Shown: positions 8,741-18,831, counted from the first letter of the stretch. The stretch: 64,000 nucleotides of DNA from Verrucomicrobiaceae bacterium (GCA_016713245.1 JADJPM010000004.1:558001-622000); one strand, 5' to 3'. Numbers and translations: made by a program. The notes: a model not told the origin generated them from the letters alone.

Positions 8741-10390
8741 TCAGCTCAGCTGCTTTCTCTCGCGGTGAATGCATCGAAGCCGCCACATTAGCCAGCTTGT
8801 GAGAAGTAGCAGCGCGCCTTGGAAGAAGGCAAAGCTCAGCGGCACCGCCCGGCTCACGGCCAGCGGAAGGCCGGTGCCCGGCACGAGCACCGTGGGAGCG
8901 GCCAGCGGGCCGTAGGCAGGTGAGACGGCGTTCAGCCAGACGGCCAGCGGCAGGAAGCGATCTCCCGCGGTGCCCAGGACAAAGCCCATCAAGACCGGCA
9001 CGATGCCCGCGAACAGGATGCAAAGAAAGAGACGCTTCCCGCCCCAGCCTTCCAGCACCGCCTGAAAGGCCAGCGCGGCATTGGCGAGGACGAGCAGAAA
9101 GACGAGTGACGTGTGTGCCGGCAGGGGATGCCCGGGAAACCATCGCGAACCCATCATCGCCTGTGCAAAGACCGTCCACGCCGCTGCGGCGATGAGCGTC
9201 ATCATGGCCACGAAGGGCAGCGAACTGGCGGCATCACTGAGCCGTGGGACCCGTGGAAGCGCCAGTTTTTTCGCCCGGCGCAGGCCGCGCCATTGCGTGT
9301 CTTGGGACGGTGTGATGAGGAAGGTGAGCACGAGCAGGAGCAGGAGCGAGACGAGGCCGTACAGGCCGGTCATGGCGATGCCTTCGGCGAGCGTGGGGTT
9401 TATCTTGTCGTCATAGAGACCGCCAAACCTGCTGCGCAGCGACACCGAGGGAAAAATCATGCCGGATTCGATCAGCGGCAGCGCATTGCCGAGCAGCAGC
9501 ACCTGCATCCAGGCGAAGAGTCCCGCAGCCCATGCCTTGCCCAGCAGATGGGACTCCGCCTGCCGCCAGCGCCGCCAGACCATGGTGGCAAAGGTGAGCA
9601 TGATGCCGCCCTGGCAGATGAAGGTGAAGACGATGTTATCAAAGGCCAGGCCGTAGAACTTCACCTGCGGATTGAGCATGTTCATGAGCTTCGCTGCCGT
9701 GCCCACGTCACGCGGCAGGAAGTGCTGGATGTTCTCATTGAGCACCGGCCAGAGCGTGAGGTAGTCAAAGAAAATCAGTCCCGCCTTCGCCACCTGCGGC
9801 ATCACGGTGTACAGCATGGCCATCACGAACATCGACGACAGCGTGGCGGCACGGCGATTCTTGATGACCGTGCCCGCCGTCATCGCCGTCACATGATACA
9901 TCAGCGCTGAACTGATCAGCACCGCGTAAACCGATGCCCAGGCCCGGAACGGCACCTGTCCCTGCCAAAGTCCCCACACGGTGAAGGGCAGCGTGCTCGC
10001 AAACATCGTCCACTCACGCACGGGCAGTCCCAGCCAGAAGCCGATGACCTTGGCCAGCGGCGACATCGGCTGGAGACGCTGGTAGTCGATCACGCCCTCG
10101 TCTGCCTCACTGATGATGCCGCCCACCGACTGGCCCACGCCCATGAAAAACAGGATGAACCCCTGCAAAGCGAGCAGCGCCAGCAGCGGCGTGCGCTCCG
10201 CATCGGCTGGCAGCATGTTCCCGCGATACATCGAGGCCGTGCGGATGATGAAAAATAAAAAGCCGCTCAGCAGCACGATGATCAGCACGGAGGTGAAGAG
10301 CGCCTGTGGACGCAACCGTGAGCGCCGGTAGCGGTGGAAGATCGGATTCGCCCAGAACTTCCACGCTGGACAGGTAGTGCCGCCGCTCAT
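8741..10390 (-). CDS. ABC transporter permease, large membrane protein
   Basis: The 549-residue protein is strongly hydrophobic with roughly a dozen predicted membrane helices, for example ALFTSVLIIVLLSGFLFFII and GLVSLLLLLVLTFLI. I recognise no motif of a specific transporter subfamily. The ATP-binding gene lies directly upstream and overlaps its start by four bases (10387-10390), so the two form an ABC-2-like exporter. The phrase ISEADEGVIDYQRLQPMSP near the N-terminus lies in a cytosolic loop and is consistent with ABC-2 permeases that contact the ATPase. The substrate is unknown. The gene is convergent with the polysaccharide operon. Confidence 0.75.
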   Translation of the reverse strand: MSGGTTCPAWKFWANPIFHRYRRSRLRPQALFTSVLIIVLLSGFLFFIIRTASMYRGNMLPADAERTPLLALLALQGFILFFMGVGQSVGGIISEADEGVIDYQRLQPMSPLAKVIGFWLGLPVREWTMFASTLPFTVWGLWQGQVPFRAWASVYAVLISSALMYHVTAMTAGTVIKNRRAATLSSMFVMAMLYTVMPQVAKAGLIFFDYLTLWPVLNENIQHFLPRDVGTAAKLMNMLNPQVKFYGLAFDNIVFTFICQGGIMLTFATMVWRRWRQAESHLLGKAWAAGLFAWMQVLLLGNALPLIESGMIFPSVSLRSRFGGLYDDKINPTLAEGIAMTGLYGLVSLLLLLVLTFLITPSQDTQWRGLRRAKKLALPRVPRLSDAASSLPFVAMMTLIAAAAWTVFAQAMMGSRWFPGHPLPAHTSLVFLLVLANAALAFQAVLEGWGGKRLFLCILFAGIVPVLMGFVLGTAGDRFLPLAVWLNAVSPAYGPLAAPTVLVPGTGLPLAVSRAVPLSFAFFQGALLLLTSWLMWRLRCIHRERKQLS

Positions 10391-11346
10391 GCCTGTGCTC
10401 CTTTCTGATTTCCTTCCGCCACTTCCACGAGGATGTCCTCAAAGGTCGAGCGTTGCTCCTCGAAGCTCGTCACGCGGAATTTCTCCGCGATCAGGCCGCC
10501 AAGCAGGTCCGCCTGCTCTTCTTCGCTGCCGGTGAAATGAAAACGCACGCAGCGCCTGCTCACCACCGCCTCGCTCACGCCGGCCCGCGTGCGCAGCCAT
10601 TCACCGGCTTCCTGCTCGCGATCCAGCAGGCCCACCTGCACCACTCGCTCCGCTCGGCCCAGCACACGCCTCACCTCGTCCACCGTGCCGGAGGCCAGCA
10701 GTTTGCCTTTGTTCATCACACAGAGGGACGTACACATCTCCGCCAGCTCACTCAGGATGTGCGAACTCACAAACACCGTCGCACCCTGCTCCGCCAGCCT
10801 TCGCAGCACGAGACGCAGATTCCGGCGTGAGAGCGGGTCCATGCCGCTCGCCGGTTCGTCGAGGATCAGCACGCTCGGGCGATGCAGCAGCGTTTTCGCC
10901 AGGACGAGGCGCTGCGTCTGCCCGCGAGACAGTGTTTTGCAAAACTTCTCCCGCTGCGGCATCAGATCGACCTCGTGGAGACATTCATCAATGCGTGAGC
11001 GCCGCGTCGCCGCATCGCCCAAGCCATGTGCATCGGCGAAGAGATCGAGAAACTCCCACAGCTTCAAATCGGAAGGCACCGGCGCCAGGTCCGGCATGTA
11101 GCCGAGCACCCGACGGGCCGCCTCCGGCTCCTCCGCGATGTCTATGCCCGCCAGCCTCACCTCGCCATACGTCGGCTCCATCAGCGTCGTTAGCACTCGG
11201 AAGGTGCTCGTCTTGCCCGCTCCATTTGGACCCACGAGTCCGAAGACCTCACCTGCGGGCACTTGCAACGTCAGATCATTCACCGCCATGAAATCGCCGT
11301 AATCCACCCGCAGGTCACAGATGTCGATGGCGGGGGAGGCGGGCAT
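10387..11346 (-). CDS. ABC transporter ATP-binding protein
   Basis: The 319-residue ATPase has every ABC motif: Walker A GPNGAGKTS near residues 39-47, the signature LSRGQ, and Walker B LILDEPASGMDP followed by the switch histidine in SSHILSEL. A C-terminal extension of about 90 residues (VVSRRCVRFHF..., ending EEQRSTFEDILVEV) matches the regulatory tail of DrrA/CcmA-type exporter ATPases. It powers the adjoining permease. The coupling is indicated by the 4-nt overlap and the shared strand. Confidence 0.92.
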   Translation of the reverse strand: MPASPAIDICDLRVDYGDFMAVNDLTLQVPAGEVFGLVGPNGAGKTSTFRVLTTLMEPTYGEVRLAGIDIAEEPEAARRVLGYMPDLAPVPSDLKLWEFLDLFADAHGLGDAATRRSRIDECLHEVDLMPQREKFCKTLSRGQTQRLVLAKTLLHRPSVLILDEPASGMDPLSRRNLRLVLRRLAEQGATVFVSSHILSELAEMCTSLCVMNKGKLLASGTVDEVRRVLGRAERVVQVGLLDREQEAGEWLRTRAGVSEAVVSRRCVRFHFTGSEEEQADLLGGLIAEKFRVTSFEEQRSTFEDILVEVAEGNQKGAQA

Positions 11347-11437
11347 TTCGAGGCGAATCTAGCAAGAGAGGACGGCGGAGAGCCAGGAGAAAATGCCGGG
11401 TGACGAAATGCGGATGTCGAAGGATCATCTGAGCATC

Positions 11438-12391
11438 ATGAAGACCTCATCCATCATTTCCATGCTCATTGGTGTGCTCATCGGCGGCACGGCGGTGGTC
11501 ATGTTCGATGCCTCCTTTCCGCCGCCTGAGGGCAGCGCGGAAGAAAAGGCCGCCCAACTCGAATCCGAACTCACTCGTGCTCAGAGCCGCATCGCCAAAC
11601 TGGAGGCGCAAATCCCCGCAAAGGGCGTCGATCTGGCCGCGACGGCTCGCGGCGGCATTTCGGATATTCTCGACGACATCAAACAAGGACGCCCTGTGGA
11701 CCTCGAAAAGCTCCACCACCGCCTCAAACCTGCCCTGCGAGAGATCACGCCCCTTTTTGACCTTCTTCGCCGTCGTGAGCTAAAAAAAGAGCATGCCCGG
11801 ATCGCCGCCCACATGGGCGAGGCCTACAAATTGAACGAAGCACAGCAAAAAGCCCTACAGCAATGGCTGGACGAACAAGCCGCTCAGGACGCCGAAAAAT
11901 TCCTCCAGACCGCCTACGGCGAAAACAGCCGCCTGGAAGACCTCGTGAAGTCCATGAAGCATCTCGAGCCACGGCGTGGCATGGATGAATTCATGGAGCG
12001 CACGCTCACCGGTCAGGAAAAGCAACGCTACGTCTCCGACCGCCTCGCCGAGCGTGCCGTGAAGCTCGAAAACGACGCCAATAATCGCCTCCAGCGTCTC
12101 CATCAGGCCGTGCCGCTCGATCAAGCCCAGCAGGATCGCGTCTTCGCCATCATGGCCCGCAGCTCGCCCGACTATGACCCCCGTCTGCAACTCGATATTC
12201 CCCTCGGCAATGACGCCGCCCACATCCGTCCCGGTGCCGATCGAGCCGCCGCCATCATGCAAGTCCTTCGCCCCGATCAACGCCTTCAATACGAAGCCTA
12301 CCAGCAGAGCCAGCGTGAGGCCGCCAACCGCACCGCTGCCGAGGCTGGCTTCAAACTGCCGGAGAATTGGGATGTGTTTGAGGAGTGGTGA
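11438..12391 (+). CDS. Membrane-anchored coiled-coil protein of unknown function
   Basis: I do not recognise this 317-residue protein. From the ATG at 11438 it starts MKTSSIISMLIGVLIGGTAVVMF, a single N-terminal membrane anchor or signal anchor. A charged, probably coiled-coil region follows (EEKAAQLESELTRAQSRIAKLEAQ), then a helical body rich in Glu, Arg and Gln. I prefer this start to the upstream ATG at 11393 because it places the hydrophobic segment at the N-terminus and has a GAAGGA-type purine run 13-18 bases upstream. It is divergent from the ABC operon, and the helical body probably faces the periplasm. No enzymatic motif is visible. Confidence 0.7.
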   Translation: MKTSSIISMLIGVLIGGTAVVMFDASFPPPEGSAEEKAAQLESELTRAQSRIAKLEAQIPAKGVDLAATARGGISDILDDIKQGRPVDLEKLHHRLKPALREITPLFDLLRRRELKKEHARIAAHMGEAYKLNEAQQKALQQWLDEQAAQDAEKFLQTAYGENSRLEDLVKSMKHLEPRRGMDEFMERTLTGQEKQRYVSDRLAERAVKLENDANNRLQRLHQAVPLDQAQQDRVFAIMARSSPDYDPRLQLDIPLGNDAAHIRPGADRAAAIMQVLRPDQRLQYEAYQQSQREAANRTAAEAGFKLPENWDVFEEW

Positions 12392-12397
12392 TCGTCA

Positions 12398-12943
12398 TCA
12401 CAGCACCTCCGCCAGCAGGTCGATGAGCCCTTCGGTGGACTCCAGCGTATGCGTCGCCGTGATGGCCGGCTCATGATGGCTAAGGATGCGAATCGTTTTT
12501 GGCACGCCAGCATTCACCGCCATTTTGATGTCGCGATCATGATCGCCGACGAGCCAGCTACGAGTGAGGTCGATGCCATGTTCACGCTGTGCTTGCAGGA
12601 TCATTTCAGGACTCGGTTTACGACAGGAGCAGGTGCCGGAGAGATGGGTGCAGGAGTAGATCCCATCGAACGCCGCCCCGGCTGGTGTGAGTGACTTCTG
12701 CATCGAAGCATGGATCTCATCCAGCGTTTGCTGAGTCATCAGACCTTTGCCCACACCCTGCTGGCTGGTCACGAGGATCAGCTTGAAGCCCCGCTGATGG
12801 CAAAGCGCCAGCGCCTCGATGATGCCCGGGCTCAGATGGAAGTCTTCAGGCCGCAAAACATAGCCCTCGCCCGGCGAGACGTTCACGACGCCGTCGCGAT
12901 CAAAAAATACGGCGGGCTGGAGCGGGGCAGGGTAGTCATTCAT
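12398..12943 (-). CDS. HAD-superfamily phosphatase, GmhB-like (heptose/histidinol-phosphatase type)
   Basis: The 181-residue protein has the HAD nucleophile motif FFDRDGVVN (D15 and D17 from the ATG at 12943), the second motif VTSQQG and a GDHDRDIKMAVNAG motif IV. The insert CTHLSGTCSCRKPSP supplies the Cys/His zinc loop diagnostic of the GmhB subgroup. GmhB removes the 7-phosphate from D-glycero-manno-heptose 1,7-bisphosphate on the way to LPS core heptose. I chose the ATG at 12943 because the 15 residues upstream in the longer frame are not family-like. It converges with the preceding gene with only six bases between stops. Confidence 0.85.
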   Translation of the reverse strand: MNDYPAPLQPAVFFDRDGVVNVSPGEGYVLRPEDFHLSPGIIEALALCHQRGFKLILVTSQQGVGKGLMTQQTLDEIHASMQKSLTPAGAAFDGIYSCTHLSGTCSCRKPSPEMILQAQREHGIDLTRSWLVGDHDRDIKMAVNAGVPKTIRILSHHEPAITATHTLESTEGLIDLLAEVL

Positions 12944-13056
12944 GAGAGCGCCGCATGCTATCGAGCCTCCCCGCCTTGGCAAAGACACGGTGAATTCGGC
13001 GTGAAACGCGGCTTTTCCCTGTCGGGGTATCCGCGTGAGGCTACGATGCCAGCCAC

Positions 13057-13458
13057 ATGATTCGCTGGTTGCCTTTCATCCTCGTCTTCTCCGCCGTCTC
13101 CTGCGTCATCTATGCGGCGGACATGCGTCTCCACCCACGCTTTTTCCGCTGGATGGCCAGCATTCCGCATCTCGACAAGGTCTTGCACTTCGCGCTCATG
13201 GGCTTGCTCGCTTGGGTGGCCAATATCGCGTTGGGGCACCATCGCCTGCGTCTCGGTTCGCTGCGTGTGCTCACCGGATCGCTGGTCATTCTGCTGATCG
13301 TCGCGGCGGAGGAGGCTAGCCAGGCTTGGTTTCCTGCCCGCAGTTGCGATTGGAGAGATCTCGTGGCGGATCTGCTCGGCATTGTTTGCGCCAGCCTGCT
13401 TTCGCCACGGTCTGACGCGTCACTTTCCTCGTGTGCAGGGTCGCCAAAGTCGTGCTAG
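13057..13458 (+). CDS. VanZ-like small membrane protein
   Basis: The 133-residue product has about four hydrophobic segments. The pattern IPHLDKVLHFALMGLLAWVA, followed by EEASQAWFPARSCDWRDLVADLLGI, matches the VanZ/YoaI fold, where a DKxxHF motif and a late acidic R-D-x-x-D-x-x-x-N/G segment are conserved. VanZ-like proteins are integral membrane proteins. Only VanZ itself has a well-known role (low-level teicoplanin resistance), so no specific function is assigned here. The gene lies 12 bases before nadE on the same strand. Confidence 0.8.
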   Translation: MIRWLPFILVFSAVSCVIYAADMRLHPRFFRWMASIPHLDKVLHFALMGLLAWVANIALGHHRLRLGSLRVLTGSLVILLIVAAEEASQAWFPARSCDWRDLVADLLGIVCASLLSPRSDASLSSCAGSPKSC

Positions 13459-13470
13459 GCTTTCCGCCTC

Positions 13471-15435
13471 ATGCCCGCCCGCCAGCCTTCCGCCGCCGAA
13501 ATCCGTGAATCGCACGGCTTTGTCCGTGTCGCCGCCGTCTCGCCGGAACTGGTGCTCGGTCATCCGGGCAAAAACGCCGTCATCATGGCCAAAGAGGCTG
13601 CCCGACTCGCGAGCGAAGGCTGCCGAGTGATCGTGTTTCCCGAGCTCAGCCTCACCGGCTATTCCTGCGGTGATCTGTTTCACACCCAGGCGCTGCAAAA
13701 GCAGGCATTGGACGCTTTGATGGCCTTTTGCGATGCCACGCACGATCTCGCGGCGGTTTGCATCGTCGGGTTACCGATCGAGATCGAAAACCGTCTCTAC
13801 AATGCTGCTGCGGTTGTCTTTGGAGGCACGGTGCATGGTTTGGTGCCGAAAAGCTTCCTGCCAAATTCGGCCGAGTTTTATGAGCGGCGCTGGTTCTCCC
13901 CCGCAGGCACGCTGGCTGCAACCACAACCCGCCTGGGCGATATTGCCACGGGGGTACCGGTGGGCACGGACCTGCTCTTCTCGCTATGGAATGCTCCACG
14001 TTGCACCTTTGGCGTCGAATTGTGCGAGGATCTTTGGACCGTGAATCCGCCGTCCGGCCAGCTCGCCCTCGCTGGAGCCACGATCATCGTGAACCCATCC
14101 GCCAGCACCGAGCTTTTAGGCAAGGCCGCTTATCGTCGGAGTCTCGTGGCGCAGCAGTCCGCCCGCTGCCTGGCCGCCTATGTGTATGCGGGGGCGGGTC
14201 CGGGGGAATCGTCGACGGATGTGATCTATTCCGGGCACTGCATGATTGCGGAGAATGGCGGCATGCTGGCCGAATCCAAGCGGTTCAACTTCGGAACCGA
14301 GGTCGTGATCGCTGATATCGATATCGAACATCTCGTGCATGAGCGTCAGCGAAGCGCCTGCTTCCGTGATGAGCCATGCCTGCTGGTGCCCCGCATGCGT
14401 TACTTTGACTTCGAGGGACGCGAAATAAAAATCAAAGACGCCACCCTGCGTCGCCCGCTCACACCGCATCCCTTTGTGCCGCATGCCAAGGCGGATCGGA
14501 ATGCCGTGTGCGAGGAGATTTTCGCCATCCAAAGCACCGCGCTGGCCCGCCGCCTCCGGCAGACGCAGTCCAAGACCGCCGTCATCGGCCTCTCCGGCGG
14601 TCTCGATTCCACGCTCGCCATGCTGGTGATGCTCGACGCGGTGAAACGTGCGAAATTGCCCGCGTGTAAAATCCTCGCCGTCACCATGCCGGGCTTTGGC
14701 ACCACCAAACGCACGCGTGGAAATGCGGAGAAGCTTGCCGAAGCCCTCGGCATCGAGCTGCGCACCATCTCGATCAACGACGCCGTGCGCCAGCACTTCA
14801 AGGACATTGGTCATGCCGAGTCCGTGCATGATGCCACCTATGAAAATTCGCAGGCCCGCGAGCGCACCCAGATCCTCATGGACCTCGCCAACAAGACCGG
14901 CGGCATCGTTGTGGGCACCGGCGACCTCTCCGAGGCGGCGCTCGGCTGGTGTACCTTCAATGGCGACCACATGTCCATGTATCATGTGAACGCCGGCGTG
15001 CCGAAAACGCTCGTGCGCTACCTCATCGAATGGTGTGCCGAAGGTCCCTTCGCCGCGAAAGCGGGCGACATCCTCCGCGACATCGCCGACACGCCGATCA
15101 CGCCGGAGCTCCTGCCGCTCAACGACGACAAATCGCTCAAGCAGAAGACCGAAGACACCATCGGCCCTTACGAACTGCACGACTTCTTCCTCTTCCACTT
15201 CCTTCGCCACGGCAGCGAGGCCGCCAAGATCAAGTGGCTCGCCGAGATCGCCTTCAAAGGTCGTCACAAGCCCGCCGTGATCGCCAAATGGCTCGCCATC
15301 TTCTTCAAGCGCTTCGCTCAAAACCAGTTCAAACGCTCCAGCATGCCCGACGGCCCCAAAGTCGGCACCGTCGCCCTCTCGCCTCGCGGCGATTGGCGCA
15401 TGCCGAGCGACTTCAGCGGTGATTTGAGCTTGTGA
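13471..15435 (+). CDS. nadE: Glutamine-dependent NAD+ synthetase
   Basis: The 654-residue enzyme makes NAD from deamido-NAD, ATP and glutamine in the cytosol. The N-terminal nitrilase-type glutaminase domain has the catalytic triad E58 (FPELSLTGY), K127 (VPKSFLPN) and C185 (GVELCEDLW). The C-terminal synthetase domain starts near residue 365 and carries the ATP-pyrophosphatase P-loop SGGLDS at 375-380, followed by GTGDLSEAALGWCTFNGDH. Length and domain order fit the two-domain class. No unusual substitution was noticed in the active sites. Confidence 0.95.
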   Translation: MPARQPSAAEIRESHGFVRVAAVSPELVLGHPGKNAVIMAKEAARLASEGCRVIVFPELSLTGYSCGDLFHTQALQKQALDALMAFCDATHDLAAVCIVGLPIEIENRLYNAAAVVFGGTVHGLVPKSFLPNSAEFYERRWFSPAGTLAATTTRLGDIATGVPVGTDLLFSLWNAPRCTFGVELCEDLWTVNPPSGQLALAGATIIVNPSASTELLGKAAYRRSLVAQQSARCLAAYVYAGAGPGESSTDVIYSGHCMIAENGGMLAESKRFNFGTEVVIADIDIEHLVHERQRSACFRDEPCLLVPRMRYFDFEGREIKIKDATLRRPLTPHPFVPHAKADRNAVCEEIFAIQSTALARRLRQTQSKTAVIGLSGGLDSTLAMLVMLDAVKRAKLPACKILAVTMPGFGTTKRTRGNAEKLAEALGIELRTISINDAVRQHFKDIGHAESVHDATYENSQARERTQILMDLANKTGGIVVGTGDLSEAALGWCTFNGDHMSMYHVNAGVPKTLVRYLIEWCAEGPFAAKAGDILRDIADTPITPELLPLNDDKSLKQKTEDTIGPYELHDFFLFHFLRHGSEAAKIKWLAEIAFKGRHKPAVIAKWLAIFFKRFAQNQFKRSSMPDGPKVGTVALSPRGDWRMPSDFSGDLSL

Positions 15436-15484
15436 GGAACGTCTGCCAGGGTACTTAGCTGGAGCTCATCAATGTGAAGGCGCT

Positions 15485-16723
15485 TCACAACTCTGCCTTT
15501 TGCAGCCTTGGAGCCAGCAGATGAATCGCGGCTAGGCCGAGGAAATAGACGGCGCCGGCGATGATGAACATGGTGAGGTAGCTGCCGGTGGCTTCTTTGA
15601 TGCGGCCGGAGGCGGCTTGCATGAGGATGCCGCCGACGGCACCGGCCATGCCTCCAATGCCGACGACGGAACCGACGGCGCGACGCGGGAAGAGATCGGA
15701 AGTGAGGGTGAAGAGGTTCGCGGAGAAACCCTGATGCGCGGCGGCGGCGAGTGAGATGAGTAGGACGGCGGTCCAAAGGTTATCGGTGACCGGTGCGTAG
15801 GCCACGGGGAGCACACACAGGGCGCAGAGGAGCATGGTGAGCTTCCGCGCGGCGTTGGCGGTCCAGCCGCGCTTCAGCAGGAAGGAGGAAAACCAGCCGC
15901 CGGCGACGCTGCCGATATCGGCGAGCACATAAATGGTGATCAGCGGGGCTCCGATGGTCTTGATGCTGACGCCAAAACGCTCGGCGAAGAATTTGCCGCT
16001 CCAAAAGAGGTAAAACCACCACACGGGATCGGTGAGGAATTTGCCCATCGCGAAGGCCCAGGTCTGCCGGTGGCTCAAAAGCGGCAGCCAAGGGACTCGC
16101 GTGGTGTTTTCATCGCCATCGCTGCGGATGTGGGCGAGTTCGGTGGGCGTGACTCGCGGATGGTTTTCGGGTTCGCGATAGATGGGCAGCCAAAAGATGA
16201 CCCACAGCAGCCCGGCGATGCCGGTGACGAGAAATGCGGCCTGCCAGCCATACGCGACGGCGAGCCAGGGCACGAGCAACGGGGCGAGGAAGGCTCCCAC
16301 ATTGGAGCCCGCATTGAAGATGCCGGTGGCAAAAGCACGCTCACGCTGTGGGAACCATTCAGCGGTGGTTTTGACGGCGGCTGGGAAATTGCCCGCTTCA
16401 CCGAGGCCGAGGAAAAAGCGAGCGATGCCAAATCCGAGTGGTGTGGCGGCCAGCGCATGGGCGGCGGCGGCGAGACTCCAAAAGATGAGCGAGGCGGCGT
16501 AGCCGAAGCGCACGCCCACGCGGTCAATCAATCGTCCGACGATCAAGAAGCCGAGCGCGTAGGCAAAACTGAAGGCGGCGTTGATGTCGCCATATTCGGT
16601 ATCGGTCCACTGGATGACCTTCTTGAGTTCCGGCTCAAGCACGCCGAGCACGGCGCGGTCGATGTAATTGATCGTGGTGGCCGCGAAAAGCAGGCCGCAG
16701 ATGGTCCAGCGGAAGTTTTTCAT
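15485..16723 (-). CDS. MFS transporter, hexuronate/anion:cation symporter type
   Basis: The 412-residue protein starts MKNFRWTICGLLFAATTINYIDRAVLGVL, which matches the ExuT/GudP branch of the major facilitator superfamily with its NYxDRxxL signature in helix 1. The later GRLIDRVGVRFG is the family loop-2/3 motif, and EAGNFPAAVKTTAEWFP is typical of sugar-acid transporters. About 12 hydrophobic segments are visible. The ATG at 16723 is chosen; an in-frame ATG at 16735 adds four residues, and neither has a strong ribosome binding site. Likely substrates are hexuronates or related organic anions. The gene is not clearly in an operon with accBC. Confidence 0.85.
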   Translation of the reverse strand: MKNFRWTICGLLFAATTINYIDRAVLGVLEPELKKVIQWTDTEYGDINAAFSFAYALGFLIVGRLIDRVGVRFGYAASLIFWSLAAAAHALAATPLGFGIARFFLGLGEAGNFPAAVKTTAEWFPQRERAFATGIFNAGSNVGAFLAPLLVPWLAVAYGWQAAFLVTGIAGLLWVIFWLPIYREPENHPRVTPTELAHIRSDGDENTTRVPWLPLLSHRQTWAFAMGKFLTDPVWWFYLFWSGKFFAERFGVSIKTIGAPLITIYVLADIGSVAGGWFSSFLLKRGWTANAARKLTMLLCALCVLPVAYAPVTDNLWTAVLLISLAAAAHQGFSANLFTLTSDLFPRRAVGSVVGIGGMAGAVGGILMQAASGRIKEATGSYLTMFIIAGAVYFLGLAAIHLLAPRLQKAEL

Positions 16724-16781
16724 CGGGAGGGGCATGGGACAGGCTTCGTCAAACGTGGAACCTTTGCCCTGCACCCTCCGA

Positions 16782-18143
16782 TCAGGCTTTGAGGCCTTCC
16801 TGGCGGAGGAAATTCTCGAGCCAGGAGATGTCGTAGTTGCCGTTTTGGAAGTCGGAGGTGGTGAGGACCTTGCTCTGGAGCGGGATGGTGGTCTTGATGC
16901 CTTCGACGGTGAATTCACCCAAAGCGCGGCGCATGCGGCGGATGGCGATATCACGCGTGGCTCCGGTGACGATGAGCTTGGCGATCATCGAATCGTAATA
17001 CGGTGGCACGCTGTAGCCGGCATAGACGTGTGTATCGACGCGGACGCCACGGCCACCGGAGGTGTACCACAGATTGATCTTGCCGGGGCTGGGGGCGAAA
17101 TTACGGAAAGGATCCTCGGCATTGATGCGGCACTCGATGGAATGGCCGCGCGGCTTGGCATTGATGACGTGCTCGGAGAGCGGGAGGCCGGCGGCGATGC
17201 GGATCTGCTCCTTGATGAGATCGCAGCCATACACCTCTTCGGTGATGGGATGCTCCACCTGGATGCGGGTATTCATCTCCATGAAGTAGTAGTTCTCGCA
17301 GGCGTTATCGACGAGGAACTCGATGGTGCCGCAGTTCTCGTAGCCGATTTCTTTGCAGAGCTTCACGGCGGCATCACCCATCCGTTTGCGGAGCTTTTCA
17401 GGCAGCTTGGGCGAAGGGCATTCTTCGATGATCTTCTGATTGCGGCGCTGCATGGAGCAATCGCGTTCGCCGAGGTGGACGACGTTGCCTTGGGAGTCGG
17501 CGACGATTTGGAATTCGATGTGGTGCGGCTTATCGACGAGCTTTTCCATGTACATGGAGCCGTCTCCAAAGCACTTGAGTGCTTCCATGGAAGCGGCCTG
17601 GAAGCTGGAGATGAGCGTGGCTTCATTGAGCACGGGGCGCATGCCGCGACCTCCACCACCGGCGGTGGCCTTGATCATGACGGGGTAACCGATCTTTCGC
17701 GCCCAAGCGAGGGCTTCCTCTTCGCTGGTGATGATGCCATCGGAGCCGGGGGTGATGGGTACGCCGGCCTTGCGGGCGGTGTCACGGGCCACGTTTTTGT
17801 CACCCATCATGGAGATGACCTTGGCGGAGGGGCCGATGAACTTGATTTTGCACTTCTCGCAGATTTCCGCGAACTCCTCTTTCTCGGAGAGGAAGCCATA
17901 ACCGGGGTGGATAGCGTCCACATTGGCAATTTCGGCGGCGGAGATGATGCGGGAGATCTTCAGGTAGCTTTCGGTGCTGGGGCCGGGCCCGATGCAGATG
18001 GCCTCGTCGGCGAGATGGACGTGCATGGAATCGACATCGGCTTCCGAATACACGGCGACGGTTTTGACATCGAGTTCTTTGCAGGCGCGGATGACGCGAA
18101 GGGCGATTTCACCACGATTGGCGACGAGGACTTTTTTGAACAT
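16782..18143 (-). CDS. accC: Acetyl-CoA carboxylase, biotin carboxylase subunit
   Basis: The 453-residue protein starts [20 protein letters not shown], the hallmark of biotin carboxylase. The ATP-grasp glycine loop GGGGRGM lies at 162-168, and [14 protein letters not shown] supplies the catalytic metal- and bicarbonate-binding residues. It carboxylates biotin on AccB using ATP and bicarbonate, the first step of malonyl-CoA synthesis for fatty acids. The carrier gene accB is upstream on the same strand with about a 100-bp gap, the usual accBC pair. The length is standard. Confidence 0.97.
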   Translation of the reverse strand: MFKKVLVANRGEIALRVIRACKELDVKTVAVYSEADVDSMHVHLADEAICIGPGPSTESYLKISRIISAAEIANVDAIHPGYGFLSEKEEFAEICEKCKIKFIGPSAKVISMMGDKNVARDTARKAGVPITPGSDGIITSEEEALAWARKIGYPVMIKATAGGGGRGMRPVLNEATLISSFQAASMEALKCFGDGSMYMEKLVDKPHHIEFQIVADSQGNVVHLGERDCSMQRRNQKIIEECPSPKLPEKLRKRMGDAAVKLCKEIGYENCGTIEFLVDNACENYYFMEMNTRIQVEHPITEEVYGCDLIKEQIRIAAGLPLSEHVINAKPRGHSIECRINAEDPFRNFAPSPGKINLWYTSGGRGVRVDTHVYAGYSVPPYYDSMIAKLIVTGATRDIAIRRMRRALGEFTVEGIKTTIPLQSKVLTTSDFQNGNYDISWLENFLRQEGLKA

Positions 18144-18246
18144 CAGAGCGGAGGGCTAAGGGCGTAGAGCAAAAGGAGGAAGGCACGAGATAAAGGCGAT
18201 AACGGGCGAGCAAAGCGCGAAACTCTTCGCCCTTTGCCCTTTTGCC

Positions 18247-18831
18247 CTATGCCTTCAGCTCAAAGAGTGGCTGGCCGTATTGAACGGGCTTGCCGTCCTC
18301 AGCGAGGATGCGGGCGATGGTGCCACGGGCCTCGGCCTTGATCTCGTTCATGACTTTCATGGCCTCGATGATGCAGACGGTGGTGTTTTCATCCACCTGA
18401 TCGCCGACGTTCGCGAAGGACTTCTCGCCGGGGGCGGCGGAGCGGTAGAAGGTGCCGACCATGGGGGAATTAATCGTAGGGCCGACCGGAGAAGCGGCCG
18501 CTGCCGCGGCGGGAGCCGCTTGCGCTGTAGGTGCTGCGACCGGGGCGACAGGAACCGGGGCTGCGACGGCCACGGGGGCGGCTGCAGGGGCAGAAACGGG
18601 AAGATGCTTCAAGAGATCGCCAGCAGCGGCGAAGTCGGAGCCACGGCGGATTTCGAGCTTCGATTCCTTCTGCTCGAAGTGGAAGTAGGAGAGGTCATTG
18701 TCAGCCATGAGGCCGACGATTTCACGGATGTGGGCGAGGTCGAAATTCGAGGCGGCAGGGGCTCCAGACTTCGGGGCGGACTTTGCGGCGGGAGCGGCGG
18801 CCTTTTTGGCGGTCGTTTTGCGTTTGGGCAT
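18247..18831 (-). CDS. accB: Acetyl-CoA carboxylase, biotin carboxyl carrier protein
   Basis: The 194-residue protein ends in the biotinyl domain. The motif EAMKVM at 156-161 contains the biotin-accepting lysine K159. A flexible Ala/Pro linker, about residues 78-125, connects it to the N-terminal helical region. The protein shuttles carboxybiotin between AccC and the carboxyltransferase. It precedes accC on the minus strand. The first 30 residues are Lys/Ala-rich and probably disordered. Confidence 0.95.
   Translation of the reverse strand: MPKRKTTAKKAAAPAAKSAPKSGAPAASNFDLAHIREIVGLMADNDLSYFHFEQKESKLEIRRGSDFAAAGDLLKHLPVSAPAAAPVAVAAPVPVAPVAAPTAQAAPAAAAAASPVGPTINSPMVGTFYRSAAPGEKSFANVGDQVDENTTVCIIEAMKVMNEIKAEARGTIARILAEDGKPVQYGQPLFELKA

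Noticed and set aside
15474..15488. Small hairpin GTGAAG-GCG-CTTCAC between nadE and the MFS gene
   Set aside because: The 6-bp stem and 3-base loop overlap the MFS stop and there is no T tract, so it is too weak to claim as a terminator.
16668..18167. 499-residue antisense ORF over accC
   Set aside because: It overlaps a certain accC gene entirely, so it is a shadow frame.
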